Origin: CAYXZR01 sp964470025
GTDB taxonomy: Bacteria; Patescibacteriota; Patescibacteriia; Buchananbacterales; UBA6539
DNA length: 22,056 nucleotides
Direction: 5' to 3'
Assembly: GCA_964470025.1 (NCBI GenBank)
Contig: CAYXZR010000013.1
Location: 1 to 22,056, forward strand
In this document: positions 8,339 to 15,124 of the stretch, in pieces
Layout of the letters: each line of letters starts with the position of its first letter
Position numbering within the stretch: position 1 is the stretch's first letter
Program-made: the position numbers and the translations under genes
Notes under the pieces: generated by a model
The model's input: the letters and a program-made list of their open reading frames with translations, nothing else
Databases searched by the model: none
What the model was told of the DNA's origin: nothing

Positions 8339-8515
8339 TTACAGATCTTGAGGTTTTACAGTTGAGCGTTTGTTTGCCTGTGTTCGCTCTGCTGCTGCAT
8401 CGAGCATAGCCTCCACTTTTTTACTTAGAGCTTCTACAGCATCACCTGATGTGTGAAGACCTTTCGCTTTGATGTAGGCTTTTACCTTTGAACCTACTAC
8501 TAGCATTTCTGACAT
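8339..8515 (-). CDS. Single histone-fold bacterial DNA-binding protein
   Basis: 58-residue protein, ATG at 8515, preceded at 7 nt by the strong Shine-Dalgarno AAGGAG (8523-8528). The order of elements is a complete minimal histone fold: short strand/start MLVVGS; helix 1 KVKAYIKAKG (10-19); loop with HTSGDA; long helix 2 from about 24 to 49 (AVEALSKKVEAMLDAAAERT); then KRSTVKPQDL (49-58), where Arg50, Thr52 and Asp57 match the R-T-x(4)-D pairing of histone loop 2 and helix 3. It closely resembles, from memory, the short histone-like proteins described in Bdellovibrio, which bind and bend or coat DNA as dimers. It forms its own transcription unit, with promoter at 8638-8665 and terminator at 8296-8325, consistent with high expression of a nucleoid protein. 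An archaeal-type DUF1931 doublet is excluded by length. It is only 58 codons long and so easily missed. Confidence 0.85.
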   Translation of the reverse strand: MSEMLVVGSKVKAYIKAKGLHTSGDAVEALSKKVEAMLDAAAERTQANKRSTVKPQDL

Positions 8516-8637
8516 GGTAGTTCTCCTTGTGCAACCACAAAACGTTTGTTTGTGCTTGCTATTAAAGAATTAGTTAGCTCAATCAGCTATATATAACGAT
8601 GAGCCGCTATGCATAGCTATAGTTACTACTTATCCAC

Positions 8638-8665
8638 AGTATAGCACTTTTAAGCTGTTTGTTAA
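8638..8665 (-). promoter_or_regulatory. Promoter of the histone-fold gene
   Basis: Minus strand TTAACA (8660-8665), 16-bp spacer, TATACT (8638-8643). The implied leader is about 115 nt and contains the palindrome CTATGCATAG near 8607-8616. Confidence 0.6.
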
Positions 8666-8678
8666 AGGAAATGGCAAA

Positions 8679-10022
8679 TTAATATTGGATTGGCATTCGA
8701 GGCTTTTTGGCCTGCTTTTCTTTGCCTGAGATGATTTTTTCAATGTTTTCAACGCCTAATTTTGGTGCCTCAATAAAGCCTTCCATGGCTGCCTCAGCAA
8801 ACCAGCCACTATCTAGCCAGTCAAACAGCCATTCATTTGTATACTCAGGGTCTTCCTGGTTAAATCCCGCACCTAAAGCTAGTAACCACTTTCTATTAAA
8901 GTCTTCCTGTGAGCCAATTGATGGCGACATAATCACTGGAATTCCCAAAGCGCAATAAAAGCTTAGCTCAGATGGCTTGGTCCATAATATATCGGTTTTT
9001 CGTAGCGCATCGTTGAACTTTGAGAAGTAGTCTTGCTTGCTATTTGAATAGATAATCTCTACTCCTTTGCCGATCTCTTTTGATAGTCCGTTTTTAGTTG
9101 CTGCATCTTTAAAGAATTTACTTACATCATTATGAATGCCAGCAACTAGGATGACCTTTATTTTTTTTGTTAGAATTTTATTCTTTAGGCTTCTAATAAT
9201 TGTTGCGCCAATCTCTCTCTGTGCTCCTGCACCACCGACTGCAAACATTATCGTAGGGGCCTTTGATGGATCTGGTTTTAGCAACTTCTTTCCAATATGA
9301 TCTTCAAAAACCTTGCCATATCGTGAGCAGTATTTATTTTGAGGATCTAGTTTCTGTAGTCGCTTTACCATGTCACCTTTCAGCACTGACAGTCCACGTG
9401 CACCTAGGCTGCTTTTTGGCAAAGGAAAGCCAGTAAAGAAGATATTTTTTGGTGGTACTCCATAAAGCTTCAATCGCTCTGCCACTCGATGAGTTGGCGC
9501 CAAGTACTTAATATTACTCATACTAGGATTTTTTGCCACCCAAGCTCTAGTTATATCAGTATCTGTTACCACGACAAAAATATCTCCAGGATACTTATGC
9601 TCTTCAGCCATAAAAGCAGTAACAAAAAAAGTTGTCACATATGGCAATGGATTTTTTGAAAGTTTTTCGATCAAATGCTTACCCCACCCTTTTTTGATGA
9701 GTCGATAAATTTGATTTACCTGGATATTTGATTTTGATAAATCTCTTCTTGGATAAAATTGAGGAATTGCTTGCAGTCGGTTATACAAATCAAAAACTTT
9801 TCCACCAATAATAGGCACGCGCTTAAAACGAGATATAAACTCATAAAATGAACGACTCTTGTGCCATAAATCACGATCCTTTTCTGGAATTCCAGGATAT
9901 GAGTTTGCTGTAAGTACCTTGTTCGTTTCTGCTAGATGATTAAGTGAGTGAGCTGGTCGCTGATGACCATACCCCATGTCAACTGCAACTACCCATGCTT
10001 TATTTTTTTTTGTTTTTGCCAT
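8679..10022 (-). CDS. GT-B fold glycosyltransferase-like protein (MurG/MGDG-synthase-like)
   Basis: 447-residue protein. The N-terminus has VVAVDMGYGHQRPAHSL (11-27), comparable with the G-x-G-H-x-x-x-A nucleotide/acceptor loop of MGDG synthases and MurG. The C-terminal domain has MFAVGGAGAQREIG, comparable to the GG-S-x-G-A loop, and a segment with KPSELSFYCALGIPVIMSPSIGSQE, typical of the donor-binding Glu and following loop in GT28-like enzymes. No signal peptide or membrane helix is visible, so it would act at the inner membrane face if at all. It is last in an operon with a pilin and two receiver proteins (13 nt after the preceding gene), so a role in glycosylating envelope material or pili is possible but not shown. 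Family assignment is by motif resemblance only. Confidence 0.7.
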   Translation of the reverse strand: MAKTKKNKAWVVAVDMGYGHQRPAHSLNHLAETNKVLTANSYPGIPEKDRDLWHKSRSFYEFISRFKRVPIIGGKVFDLYNRLQAIPQFYPRRDLSKSNIQVNQIYRLIKKGWGKHLIEKLSKNPLPYVTTFFVTAFMAEEHKYPGDIFVVVTDTDITRAWVAKNPSMSNIKYLAPTHRVAERLKLYGVPPKNIFFTGFPLPKSSLGARGLSVLKGDMVKRLQKLDPQNKYCSRYGKVFEDHIGKKLLKPDPSKAPTIMFAVGGAGAQREIGATIIRSLKNKILTKKIKVILVAGIHNDVSKFFKDAATKNGLSKEIGKGVEIIYSNSKQDYFSKFNDALRKTDILWTKPSELSFYCALGIPVIMSPSIGSQEDFNRKWLLALGAGFNQEDPEYTNEWLFDWLDSGWFAEAAMEGFIEAPKLGVENIEKIISGKEKQAKKPRMPIQY

Positions 10023-10035
10023 TAAAGATTATTTT

Positions 10036-10416
10036 TTATTTTATATTTAATATTTCTTTTACTTTTATTACTACGTCTTCGAGTCGCCAGTCAGCTTTGA
10101 TTAAATATCCTGCTACCTTCTCGACTGCTGCTCTGGCGATTGTATCTGAGTCACTTAAGTTAGTTAGCACTAATACTGGAGTTGAAGATGTTTTCTTGTC
10201 GGCGTGCATCTCTTCAAGAAACTCAATACCGTCCATCTGCGGCATCACCACATCAAGTAAAATTATATCTGGTGATTCTTTAGCAAGTACTTGCAATCCC
10301 TCTTTTCCATTAGTTGCAATTAGAACTTCAAAGCCCTCTTGTGAAAATTTAGTCTCAAGCGCTTTTAGTATTGGTCGATCATCTTCTATGATGAGTACTT
10401 TTTTTGCCTTAGACAT
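10036..10416 (-). CDS. Stand-alone response-regulator receiver protein (CheY-like) 1
   Basis: 126-residue REC domain without output domain. Seen: acidic pocket IIEDD (9-13), phosphoacceptor Asp55 in LLDVVMPQMDG, switch Thr85 in VLVLTN, and Lys107 in YLIKAD. All catalytic residues for phosphorylation are present. No histidine kinase is encoded nearby, so the kinase is elsewhere. It is paralogous to the next gene upstream (3 nt away). A role in control of type IV pili, as for PilG/PilH-type proteins, is inferred only from the adjacent pilin gene. Confidence 0.92.
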   Translation of the reverse strand: MSKAKKVLIIEDDRPILKALETKFSQEGFEVLIATNGKEGLQVLAKESPDIILLDVVMPQMDGIEFLEEMHADKKTSSTPVLVLTNLSDSDTIARAAVEKVAGYLIKADWRLEDVVIKVKEILNIK

Positions 10417-10419
10417 ATT

Positions 10420-10788
10420 TTATTTACTTAAATACTTTTCTACTTTTTTTAACACTTCGTTGAGTGGATTGTTTGCTTTTACCAGATAATCAACGGCACC
10501 GAGCTTTCTTACTTGATCTTCATCTTCTTTCTGTCCAAGATTTGTTGAGACGATCACTGGCACCTTTATCTTTTTTTGATTCATGTGCTCCAACACCTGA
10601 AAGCCATCCATCTGTGGCATGATAAGGTCAAGAAGAATAAGGTCAAACTTTTCTTGCTCCAACTTCTCTACTAACTCTTTACCATTAAACACCGCTTGGG
10701 CATCATACCCACTCTTATTGAGTTTTGCTGCTAAAATCTTTGCAATAGATTTTTCATCTTCAGCGATAATAATCTTTTTTTTACTCAT
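10420..10788 (-). CDS. Stand-alone response-regulator receiver protein (CheY-like) 2
   Basis: 122-residue REC-only protein. Seen: acidic pair AEDE (9-12), phosphoacceptor Asp54 in LLDLIMPQMDG, Thr82 in VIVSTN, and Lys104 in YLVKAN. It shares the MPQMDG core and N-terminal MSKxK with the adjacent receiver protein, suggesting a tandem duplication followed by divergence. The start codon lies 2 nt after the pilin stop, and the ribosome site AAGGTAGG lies inside the pilin's last codons, which indicates coupled translation. Confidence 0.92.
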   Translation of the reverse strand: MSKKKIIIAEDEKSIAKILAAKLNKSGYDAQAVFNGKELVEKLEQEKFDLILLDLIMPQMDGFQVLEHMNQKKIKVPVIVSTNLGQKEDEDQVRKLGAVDYLVKANNPLNEVLKKVEKYLSK

Positions 10789-10790
10789 AC

Positions 10791-11285
10791 CTACCTTGAA
10801 ACTCTTATTTCTGGCGCAGTTGTACCAGTCTCTACCTGCGGATCACATGCTCCGACTACAAATGCACCAGTATCTTCGCGGTTAATATAATAATCAGTGA
10901 ATCCAGCTGAACCAGACACGGGATCAGTGGGAATTGCTGCAATATATCCGTTATCTACCAGTGCTGCTTCTAGATTAACGCAGCTAGTATCTGTAGTAAT
11001 TGCACCACAGCCACTATTGCAGCCTGACACATTCGTACCAAGTACTTGCCCTAGGTTTTCATTTGAATTAATAACTGCAGGATACGACCCTCCATTATCA
11101 ACTGTATAATTTAATACGGCATTTAAAACACTTGTAACCTCGCTCCAGCGTTGCGCATTATTTGACTGTGCGATTCTTTTGGCTGGATTTACAGAGACAT
11201 AAATAATTGCTGCAAGAATTGAAATAATTGCGATAACAATTAGAAGTTCGATTAAAGTTAATCCATTGTTGTTACTTTTTTTCAT
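10791..11285 (-). CDS. Type IV pilin / pseudopilin with class III signal
   Basis: 164-residue prepilin-like protein. The basic leader MKKSNNNG ends in the Gly8 cleavage site, followed by LTLIELLIVIAIISILAAI with the conserved Glu at +5, which is the prepilin peptidase and methylation motif. The hydrophobic N-terminal helix runs to about residue 30. The C-terminal part has four cysteines (CNSGCG, DTSC, GACDP) that may form disulfides, and a PTDPVSG segment found in many pseudopilins as a calcium- or loop-stabilised region. Exported by a type IV pilus or competence pseudopilus system whose assembly genes are not in the window. An extended -10 promoter lies at 11310-11318 and the RBS AAGG lies near 11292. 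First gene of the operon with two receivers and a glycosyltransferase-like protein. Confidence 0.92.
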   Translation of the reverse strand: MKKSNNNGLTLIELLIVIAIISILAAIIYVSVNPAKRIAQSNNAQRWSEVTSVLNAVLNYTVDNGGSYPAVINSNENLGQVLGTNVSGCNSGCGAITTDTSCVNLEAALVDNGYIAAIPTDPVSGSAGFTDYYINREDTGAFVVGACDPQVETGTTAPEIRVSR

Positions 11286-11309
11286 GATACGTTACCTTAA
11301 AGTAAAAAT

Positions 11310-11318
11310 ATTATACCA
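11310..11318 (-). promoter_or_regulatory. Extended -10 promoter of the pilin operon
   Basis: Minus strand TGG-TATAAT (11318-11310): perfect -10 hexamer with TGn extension, about 25 nt before the pilin ATG. No good -35 is present, as expected for an extended -10 promoter. Confidence 0.65.
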
Positions 11319-11339
11319 CTTTTTTTAATTTAACGAAAG

Positions 11340-11810
11340 CTATATGTGACAAGCGTCTACTCCTTTTTTCATCAAATACTTTTGATGATATTCTTCTGCC
11401 TTATAGAATTTTTGAGCCTGAACAATCTGTGTCACTATGGGATCTTTAAATGCGCCACTTTCTTCAAGCTCTTGCTTGGACTGCTGTGCGATCTTGCTTT
11501 GCTCATCATTGTGATAAAACACAACTGATCGATACTGCTCACCAACGTCAGGTCCTTGCCTGTTGAGCTGAGTTGGGTTGTGACTCTTCCAAAATATATC
11601 AAGTAATTCTTTGTACGAAATCTCTTCAGGATTAAATGTGATGTCTACAACCTCTGCATGACCTGTTTTATGCATGCACACTTGTTCGTATGAGGGATTT
11701 TCTACTTCACCACCCATAAATCCAACTGCGGTCTCTATGACTCCAGGAAGTTTTCGAAATGTTTCTTCTACTCCCCAGAAGCAGCCTGCGCCAAATGTTG
11801 CTTTTTCCAT
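11340..11810 (-). CDS. msrA: Peptide methionine-S-sulfoxide reductase A
   Basis: Reduces methionine-S-sulfoxide in proteins using thioredoxin. Seen: catalytic GAGCFWGVEE with Cys10, then GVIETAVGFMGG, and the conserved THNPTQ-like segment as KSHNPTQLNRQGPDVGEQYRS with the QYRS substrate-pocket motif. The length of 156 residues is normal for the single-domain enzyme, and the MsrB domain is absent. A C-terminal Cys in GVDACHI could be the resolving cysteine. The first 43 bp overlap the end of the upstream membrane-protein gene in another frame. Cytoplasmic, with no signal peptide. Last gene of the lipoprotein-membrane protein-msrA operon. Confidence 0.95.
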   Translation of the reverse strand: MEKATFGAGCFWGVEETFRKLPGVIETAVGFMGGEVENPSYEQVCMHKTGHAEVVDITFNPEEISYKELLDIFWKSHNPTQLNRQGPDVGEQYRSVVFYHNDEQSKIAQQSKQELEESGAFKDPIVTQIVQAQKFYKAEEYHQKYLMKKGVDACHI

Positions 11811-12130
11811 ATTTTTTTCTTAGTTAGTTTATAAGAAAGATATAACATCACTCCTCCAACTATAATATCCCAAGCCACGTCTTTTGTATCCTCTGGAACA
11901 AATAGTAATCCATTAAATATTGGTTCAATGATCTCATACCCAATCAATACAGCCATGCCAATTGCTAATGCGTATTTAACTGAGACAAAGCGAGTGATGA
12001 GATAGCCTAAAACCAATCCTGATGTCGCATGTACAAAAGTCCATCCATCGATAAACAACAACTGATTTTCGTAAATGATCTGCCGTAGCGCTTGCTGTAT
12101 TGCTGAGTCATAAAGTACTTCTGGCTGCAT
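11768..12130 (-). CDS. Small three-helix membrane protein, unknown function
   Basis: 120 residues. Probable membrane helices lie at about 30-50 (FVHATSGLVLGYLI), 54-75 (ALAIGMAVLIGYEIIEPIF) and 85-103 (DIIVGGVMLYLSYKL), with a basic C-terminus KLTKKKIWKKQ. Conserved-looking polar residues in or next to helices (His34, the EIIEP motif, and WDI after an acidic loop) recall small VanZ-like or DUF2585-like membrane proteins, but I cannot assign a family. Its ATG is 3 nt after the stop of the lipoprotein gene, and its end overlaps msrA by 43 bp. Both features support a real, coupled gene. Confidence 0.72.
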   Translation of the reverse strand: MQPEVLYDSAIQQALRQIIYENQLLFIDGWTFVHATSGLVLGYLITRFVSVKYALAIGMAVLIGYEIIEPIFNGLLFVPEDTKDVAWDIIVGGVMLYLSYKLTKKKIWKKQHLAQAASGE

Positions 12131-12133
12131 AAG

Positions 12134-13347
12134 CTATTGATTGTTTTTCTCAAACTCCTGCTTTTGCTCTTTGCAAGACTCTACTAACAATATTGCAACA
12201 CGATCTTTTTCTTCTTGTTCAAAGTATGCTACTTCTTCTTGTAGTTCTATGATCTCTTGTTCTATTGCTGCTATGCGCGCTTNNNNNNNNNNCTAACTGC
12301 ATTTCGCCTCTTACTTTCTTCGATTAACTCATCGAGTAAGCCTTGCTCCAAATGCTGCTGCTTAAGCACAGCCACCTCTTCATCACTTATGCTAGCAGAC
12401 GGTAATGGTGCATTAGCTGCACTTTTAAACAACTCGGTTGCGACTTTTACTGGATCACCGAGACTCTCCACTGCTTCAAGGGCAACATTTGCGCCGACGG
12501 ACTTTGCTTTTCCGCTAAGTGAGTTGGTATCAATTGCTAACTGCGAATCACCAGGCACAACCCCTTGCACTACTTTTAGGCCAGTACCAATAGCCTCGAT
12601 CCCCTCAGCACTAGTTAATAAACTTGAGTAAGAGTTGCCAAGTCCTTTGCCGCCTTCGATTGTACTATAGGTTACCCATGACAACCGCCAAAATGCCTTG
12701 AGTAGATTTGTCTTTAAATCCTGCACAAGTGCCGCGCGATACTGCTCAAGCTCTTGTTGCATTTGTAGCTCAACCTCATAGTCACGCTCTAAGGCAAATC
12801 CTTCAAGCGTTAGATCAATCTGTGCGTCCAGCGATACCAGTGCCTGTTTGGCTTCAAAACTACGCTCGTCAAAAGCAATGCGCTCGTCAATGTCTGAATA
12901 TTTTTTCCAGTCTTTTTCAAACTCGTTTTGCTTTACTTCACATTCATTAGTCAATGGGCCGTCCGCCTGAAACTGTGCGATTTCTTGACCAGTTTCTACG
13001 CATGTTCCGTTCTGTGAAGTATAATTTTCTTTACAAAAAATACACTCATCTGACTTCATGCTTCCCATCTGCTCGACACATGCTTTTGCAAAACTAGCTT
13101 TCTTCTCTGTAACCCACTTGTTGAACTCAGTATTTACGTATTGACTAGCTTCACTTTTTTCTAGATTAATACTGCCGCAGTACTCACCATGAAATGCACA
13201 TTTACAAAACTGAAAATTAATCTCTACACCGCAAAAATCATTTTTTATGTCAGGCTCTTTGAATGAAAGCTTACTTTCAATACCATTTGAAATACAACCG
13301 CTGGCGATCATGCTTACGAGTAACATCAAGGCAGAGAATTTTTGCAT
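12134..13347 (-). CDS. Cysteine-rich lipoprotein with coiled-coil C-terminus, crossing a scaffold gap
   Basis: The signal peptide MQKFSALMLLVSMIASGC has a lipobox ending at Cys18, so the protein is predicted to be lipid-anchored outside the membrane. Nine more cysteines fall between residues 39 and 136 (for example CKC at 48-50 and CIFC at 102-105), suggesting a disulfide-linked globular head. The rest is acidic and helical, with long heptad-like stretches. Ten N at 12283-12292 interrupt the gene. Read literally, the frame ends at 12271. The -1/+2 frame beyond the gap instead continues an uninterrupted glutamate/lysine-rich helix (AAIEQEIIELQEEVAYFEQE...) to a TAG at 12134, only 3 nt before the next gene. 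The true gap length should therefore be 2 mod 3. Function unknown; a surface or adhesion structure is conceivable. Confidence 0.75.
12283..12292. other. Assembly gap (10 N)
   Basis: Ten undetermined bases, a standard placeholder for a scaffold join. The real length is unknown and, from the reading frames either side, is unlikely to be 10. Confidence 0.97.
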
Positions 13348-13399
13348 ACTTATCTGTGGTTATTAGTCTTTAAATAAGTATACTATGATGTGAGTAATT

Positions 13400-13429
13400 A
13401 AAAAACCCGCCCCAGAAACTGGTGCGGGT
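13400..13429 (-). terminator. Intrinsic terminator of the 13438 gene
   Basis: On the minus strand ACCCGC (13429-13424) pairs with GCGGGT (13410-13405), with further pairs inside, followed by a run of T. It lies 8 nt after the stop codon. Confidence 0.85.
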
Positions 13430-13437
13430 GTGCCAAT

Positions 13438-13959
13438 CTATTTTTCTTCATCTACTGTAGCTTCACGTGGACAAACCACGAAGAACTCTCCGACTTGCAG
13501 TTGATAACCAACGTACGACTTCTCTTCGGTAAATGCGCTCTGTGCAGAACTCCAACGCAGGCAGGAAATGTAATTCCGTTTATTTTCGCCTCGATAGTAT
13601 TCCTCTGGAAACATCAATAAGATGTTAGGGTTTTTCCAGTGCTCAGGGGCACTACCTGGGTTCTGTAAAACAAAATCCAGGATGTCATTTCCTGCGAGGC
13701 TATACTTACCCCGCTTAACCAAGGAATGGCGATAGCTGTAGAGCTGTTCTTGCTTTTGTGAAAAGAGATACCTCCACAGGCGAGCAAATAGCCCAACCAG
13801 AGCTATAGCTAGATCGCCACGGTCAGGCAAGCGGTTACTCTGATCGGCTGGCTGCGGGATAACACTGTTCGGATTGTCGGTTATGAGCTCGTACCTTGCG
13901 AGAATGTCTGGGTTGCCTTGGCCACTTTCATGACCACTGGCAGATGCAGTAGATTCCAT
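13438..13959 (-). CDS. Hypothetical protein, minus-strand paralogue pair member B
   Basis: 173 residues; function not recognised. The N-terminus (1-45) is polar and low-complexity (Ser/Gly/Asn/Pro). A hydrophobic or amphipathic helix follows at about 50-66 (LAIALVGLFARLWRYLF), then a polar helix. The C-terminal region (93-163) aligns with the neighbouring gene at 14190: ILDFVLQN against ILDHLLKN, PEHWK against PEEWK, a Y-R pair, CLRW against CLVW, and GY. I recall PExWK...YR...W-rich C-terminal modules in hypothetical proteins of CPR genomes, often in several copies. It is a stand-alone unit: its own terminator lies 8 nt downstream and a 46-nt hairpin (14004-14049) lies in its leader. The helix position resembles that of the plus-strand pair at 15177 and 15942, though I see no clear sequence homology to them. 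Confidence 0.75.
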   Translation of the reverse strand: MESTASASGHESGQGNPDILARYELITDNPNSVIPQPADQSNRLPDRGDLAIALVGLFARLWRYLFSQKQEQLYSYRHSLVKRGKYSLAGNDILDFVLQNPGSAPEHWKNPNILLMFPEEYYRGENKRNYISCLRWSSAQSAFTEEKSYVGYQLQVGEFFVVCPREATVDEEK

Positions 13960-14003
13960 GGGCTGTAACCTCGTTGGTGTGATGTGTCTAAAGCTACCTA
14001 TGC

Positions 14004-14049
14004 AGCCATAGCCAGAAATTGCCTAACTGGGCAGCTTTTGGATATGGCT
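14004..14049 (-). promoter_or_regulatory. 46-nt hairpin in the leader of the 13438 gene
   Basis: AGCCATAGCCA (14004-14014) faces TGGATATGGCT (14039-14049): ten of eleven positions pair. Further A-T/G-T pairs and an inner TGCC/GGCA stem (14020-14023 with 14030-14033) follow. The closing stem AGCCATA/TATGGCT is the same as in the hairpin at 14929-14975. Confidence 0.6.
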
Positions 14050-14120
14050 GATAGTGATTAGATGGCTTAAAAGAACAATACTGTAGCTTACTCTTATTTT
14101 AGCAATATTGCAACTCAGCT

Positions 14121-14158
14121 AAAAAAAGAACCCGCGGTACAGCGAAGTATTGCGGGTT
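14121..14158 (-). terminator. Intrinsic terminator of the 14190 gene
   Basis: Minus strand AACCCGC (14158-14152) pairs with GCGGGTT (14135-14129), followed after one C by seven T. The GC core and loop position mirror the terminator at 13400-13429. Confidence 0.85.
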
Positions 14159-14189
14159 TATTGGTGTATAAGAAGTGTGATGTATGTGA

Positions 14190-14852
14190 TTACGCAATGA
14201 TTGCAGCAGGCCTATCCTGTCGCCAATAACCGCTTAGTGAACGAAACTCTGACTGCCAGTGACTATCTCGCCACACAAGACACCGAACGTGCCGAGCATG
14301 TGAAAAGTCGCCTTTTCGTCTATAGATCGTTCCCCAGAAGGTCACAGCATACTTTTTCCACTCTTCAGGAATCAGGTGAGTGTTTTTGAGCAGATGATCA
14401 AGGATGGTTGCATTGAGGAGCTGAAATCCTCGAAGCTCTTGCTCAAGCGCGTTACCATTAATAAGTTCGAGATGGTTCTGCTGAGCAGGGTTTGTGTATA
14501 GAGTAGCGTTTATGCAATTGCAATCTATCACACCAAGCTCTTGGCTATGATAATCAACTTGCATGCCAGATGGGACACTAGGCTCAACGCTGGTATCAAG
14601 CTGATTTTTACAAAGACGCAGCATAGCGCTCTCACCAAACACCTGAATCAACCCCATAACCTGTGCGAGCTTGCCACTTCTTGTGAGACGAAGGAGTTGC
14701 TGTACATCAGCGCTTGTTACTTCACTGTCACTAAACTGCAACGGTTGCTTGAGCAGGCTTTTCATAGAAACAACATTAGAGCCCAACTGAGAAGAAGTGC
14801 TCTGGTGATCTCGAGTGTCAACTTGCGTATCAACCCTGTTCAATGCTGGCAT
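14190..14852 (-). CDS. Hypothetical protein, minus-strand paralogue pair member A
   Basis: 220 residues; function not recognised. No signal peptide or membrane helix is visible. The N-terminal ~25 residues are polar, then come helices with a leucine-rich segment (VQQLLRLTRSGKLAQVMG, 50-67), and a middle part with CNC (111-113). The C-terminal module (150-220) contains ILDHLLKN, PEEWK (162-166), FWGTIYR (172-178), VRCLVW and a PAAIIA end, homologous to the C-terminus of the 13438 protein. The PEEWK-FWGTIYR-PAA ending is a pattern I remember from uncharacterised Patescibacteria proteins; it should be checked by search. An RBS-like AAAGGG lies 9 nt before the ATG. A probable promoter lies at 15016-15044, a 47-nt hairpin in the leader, and an intrinsic terminator downstream, so the gene is its own transcript. 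Confidence 0.78.
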   Translation of the reverse strand: MPALNRVDTQVDTRDHQSTSSQLGSNVVSMKSLLKQPLQFSDSEVTSADVQQLLRLTRSGKLAQVMGLIQVFGESAMLRLCKNQLDTSVEPSVPSGMQVDYHSQELGVIDCNCINATLYTNPAQQNHLELINGNALEQELRGFQLLNATILDHLLKNTHLIPEEWKKYAVTFWGTIYRRKGDFSHARHVRCLVWRDSHWQSEFRSLSGYWRQDRPAAIIA

Positions 14853-14928
14853 AATCTAGACCCTTTCTAGGCAACACATACATGTTGCCTTGTGAAAATT
14901 TGGTTTCACGGGGCCTTGGGCGGCTGTC

Positions 14929-14975
14929 AGCCATAGCTATCAAGTATCACTATGTAATACCTCATAGCTATGGCT
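14929..14975 (-). promoter_or_regulatory. 47-nt near-perfect hairpin in the leader of the 14190 gene
   Basis: AGCCATAGCTAT (14929-14940) and ATAGCTATGGCT (14964-14975) are exact inverted repeats of 12 bp. After one G-G mismatch the inner bases form nine more pairs (two G-T) around a 3-nt loop. It could be a leader regulatory structure, a protein site or a small mobile hairpin. Confidence 0.7.
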
Positions 14976-15015
14976 ACTTTCCCATACTTCTTAAACTGTA
15001 AAGAGCTAACAGCAC

Positions 15016-15044
15016 AAGCTATCATATAGATACTAAGCTGTCAA
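15016..15044 (-). promoter_or_regulatory. Probable promoter of the 14190 gene
   Basis: Minus strand TTGACA (15039-15044), 17-bp spacer, TAGCTT (15016-15021). Perfect -35 with a weak -10. The leader would be about 155 nt and would include the hairpins. Confidence 0.5.
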
Positions 15045-15095
15045 CTCTTTTCTTCTACTTTATTAGCTTATTTTAGTCACTTTTTATGTATAATA

Positions 15096-15124
15096 TTGAC
15101 AAAATATATAAAATATGTTATTAT
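15096..15124 (+). promoter_or_regulatory. Near-consensus sigma-70 promoter of the 15177 gene
   Basis: TTGACA (15096-15101), 17-bp AT-rich spacer, TATTAT (15119-15124). Transcription is expected near 15131, exactly where the hairpin AGATCA-TAGT-TGATCT (15131-15146) begins. The mRNA would therefore start with a 5' stem-loop, a feature known to protect transcripts. Confidence 0.82.

Noticed and set aside
12257..12631. Plus-strand 124-codon frame across the N gap
   Set aside because: Antisense shadow of the lipoprotein gene; Ser/Ala-rich with no domain.
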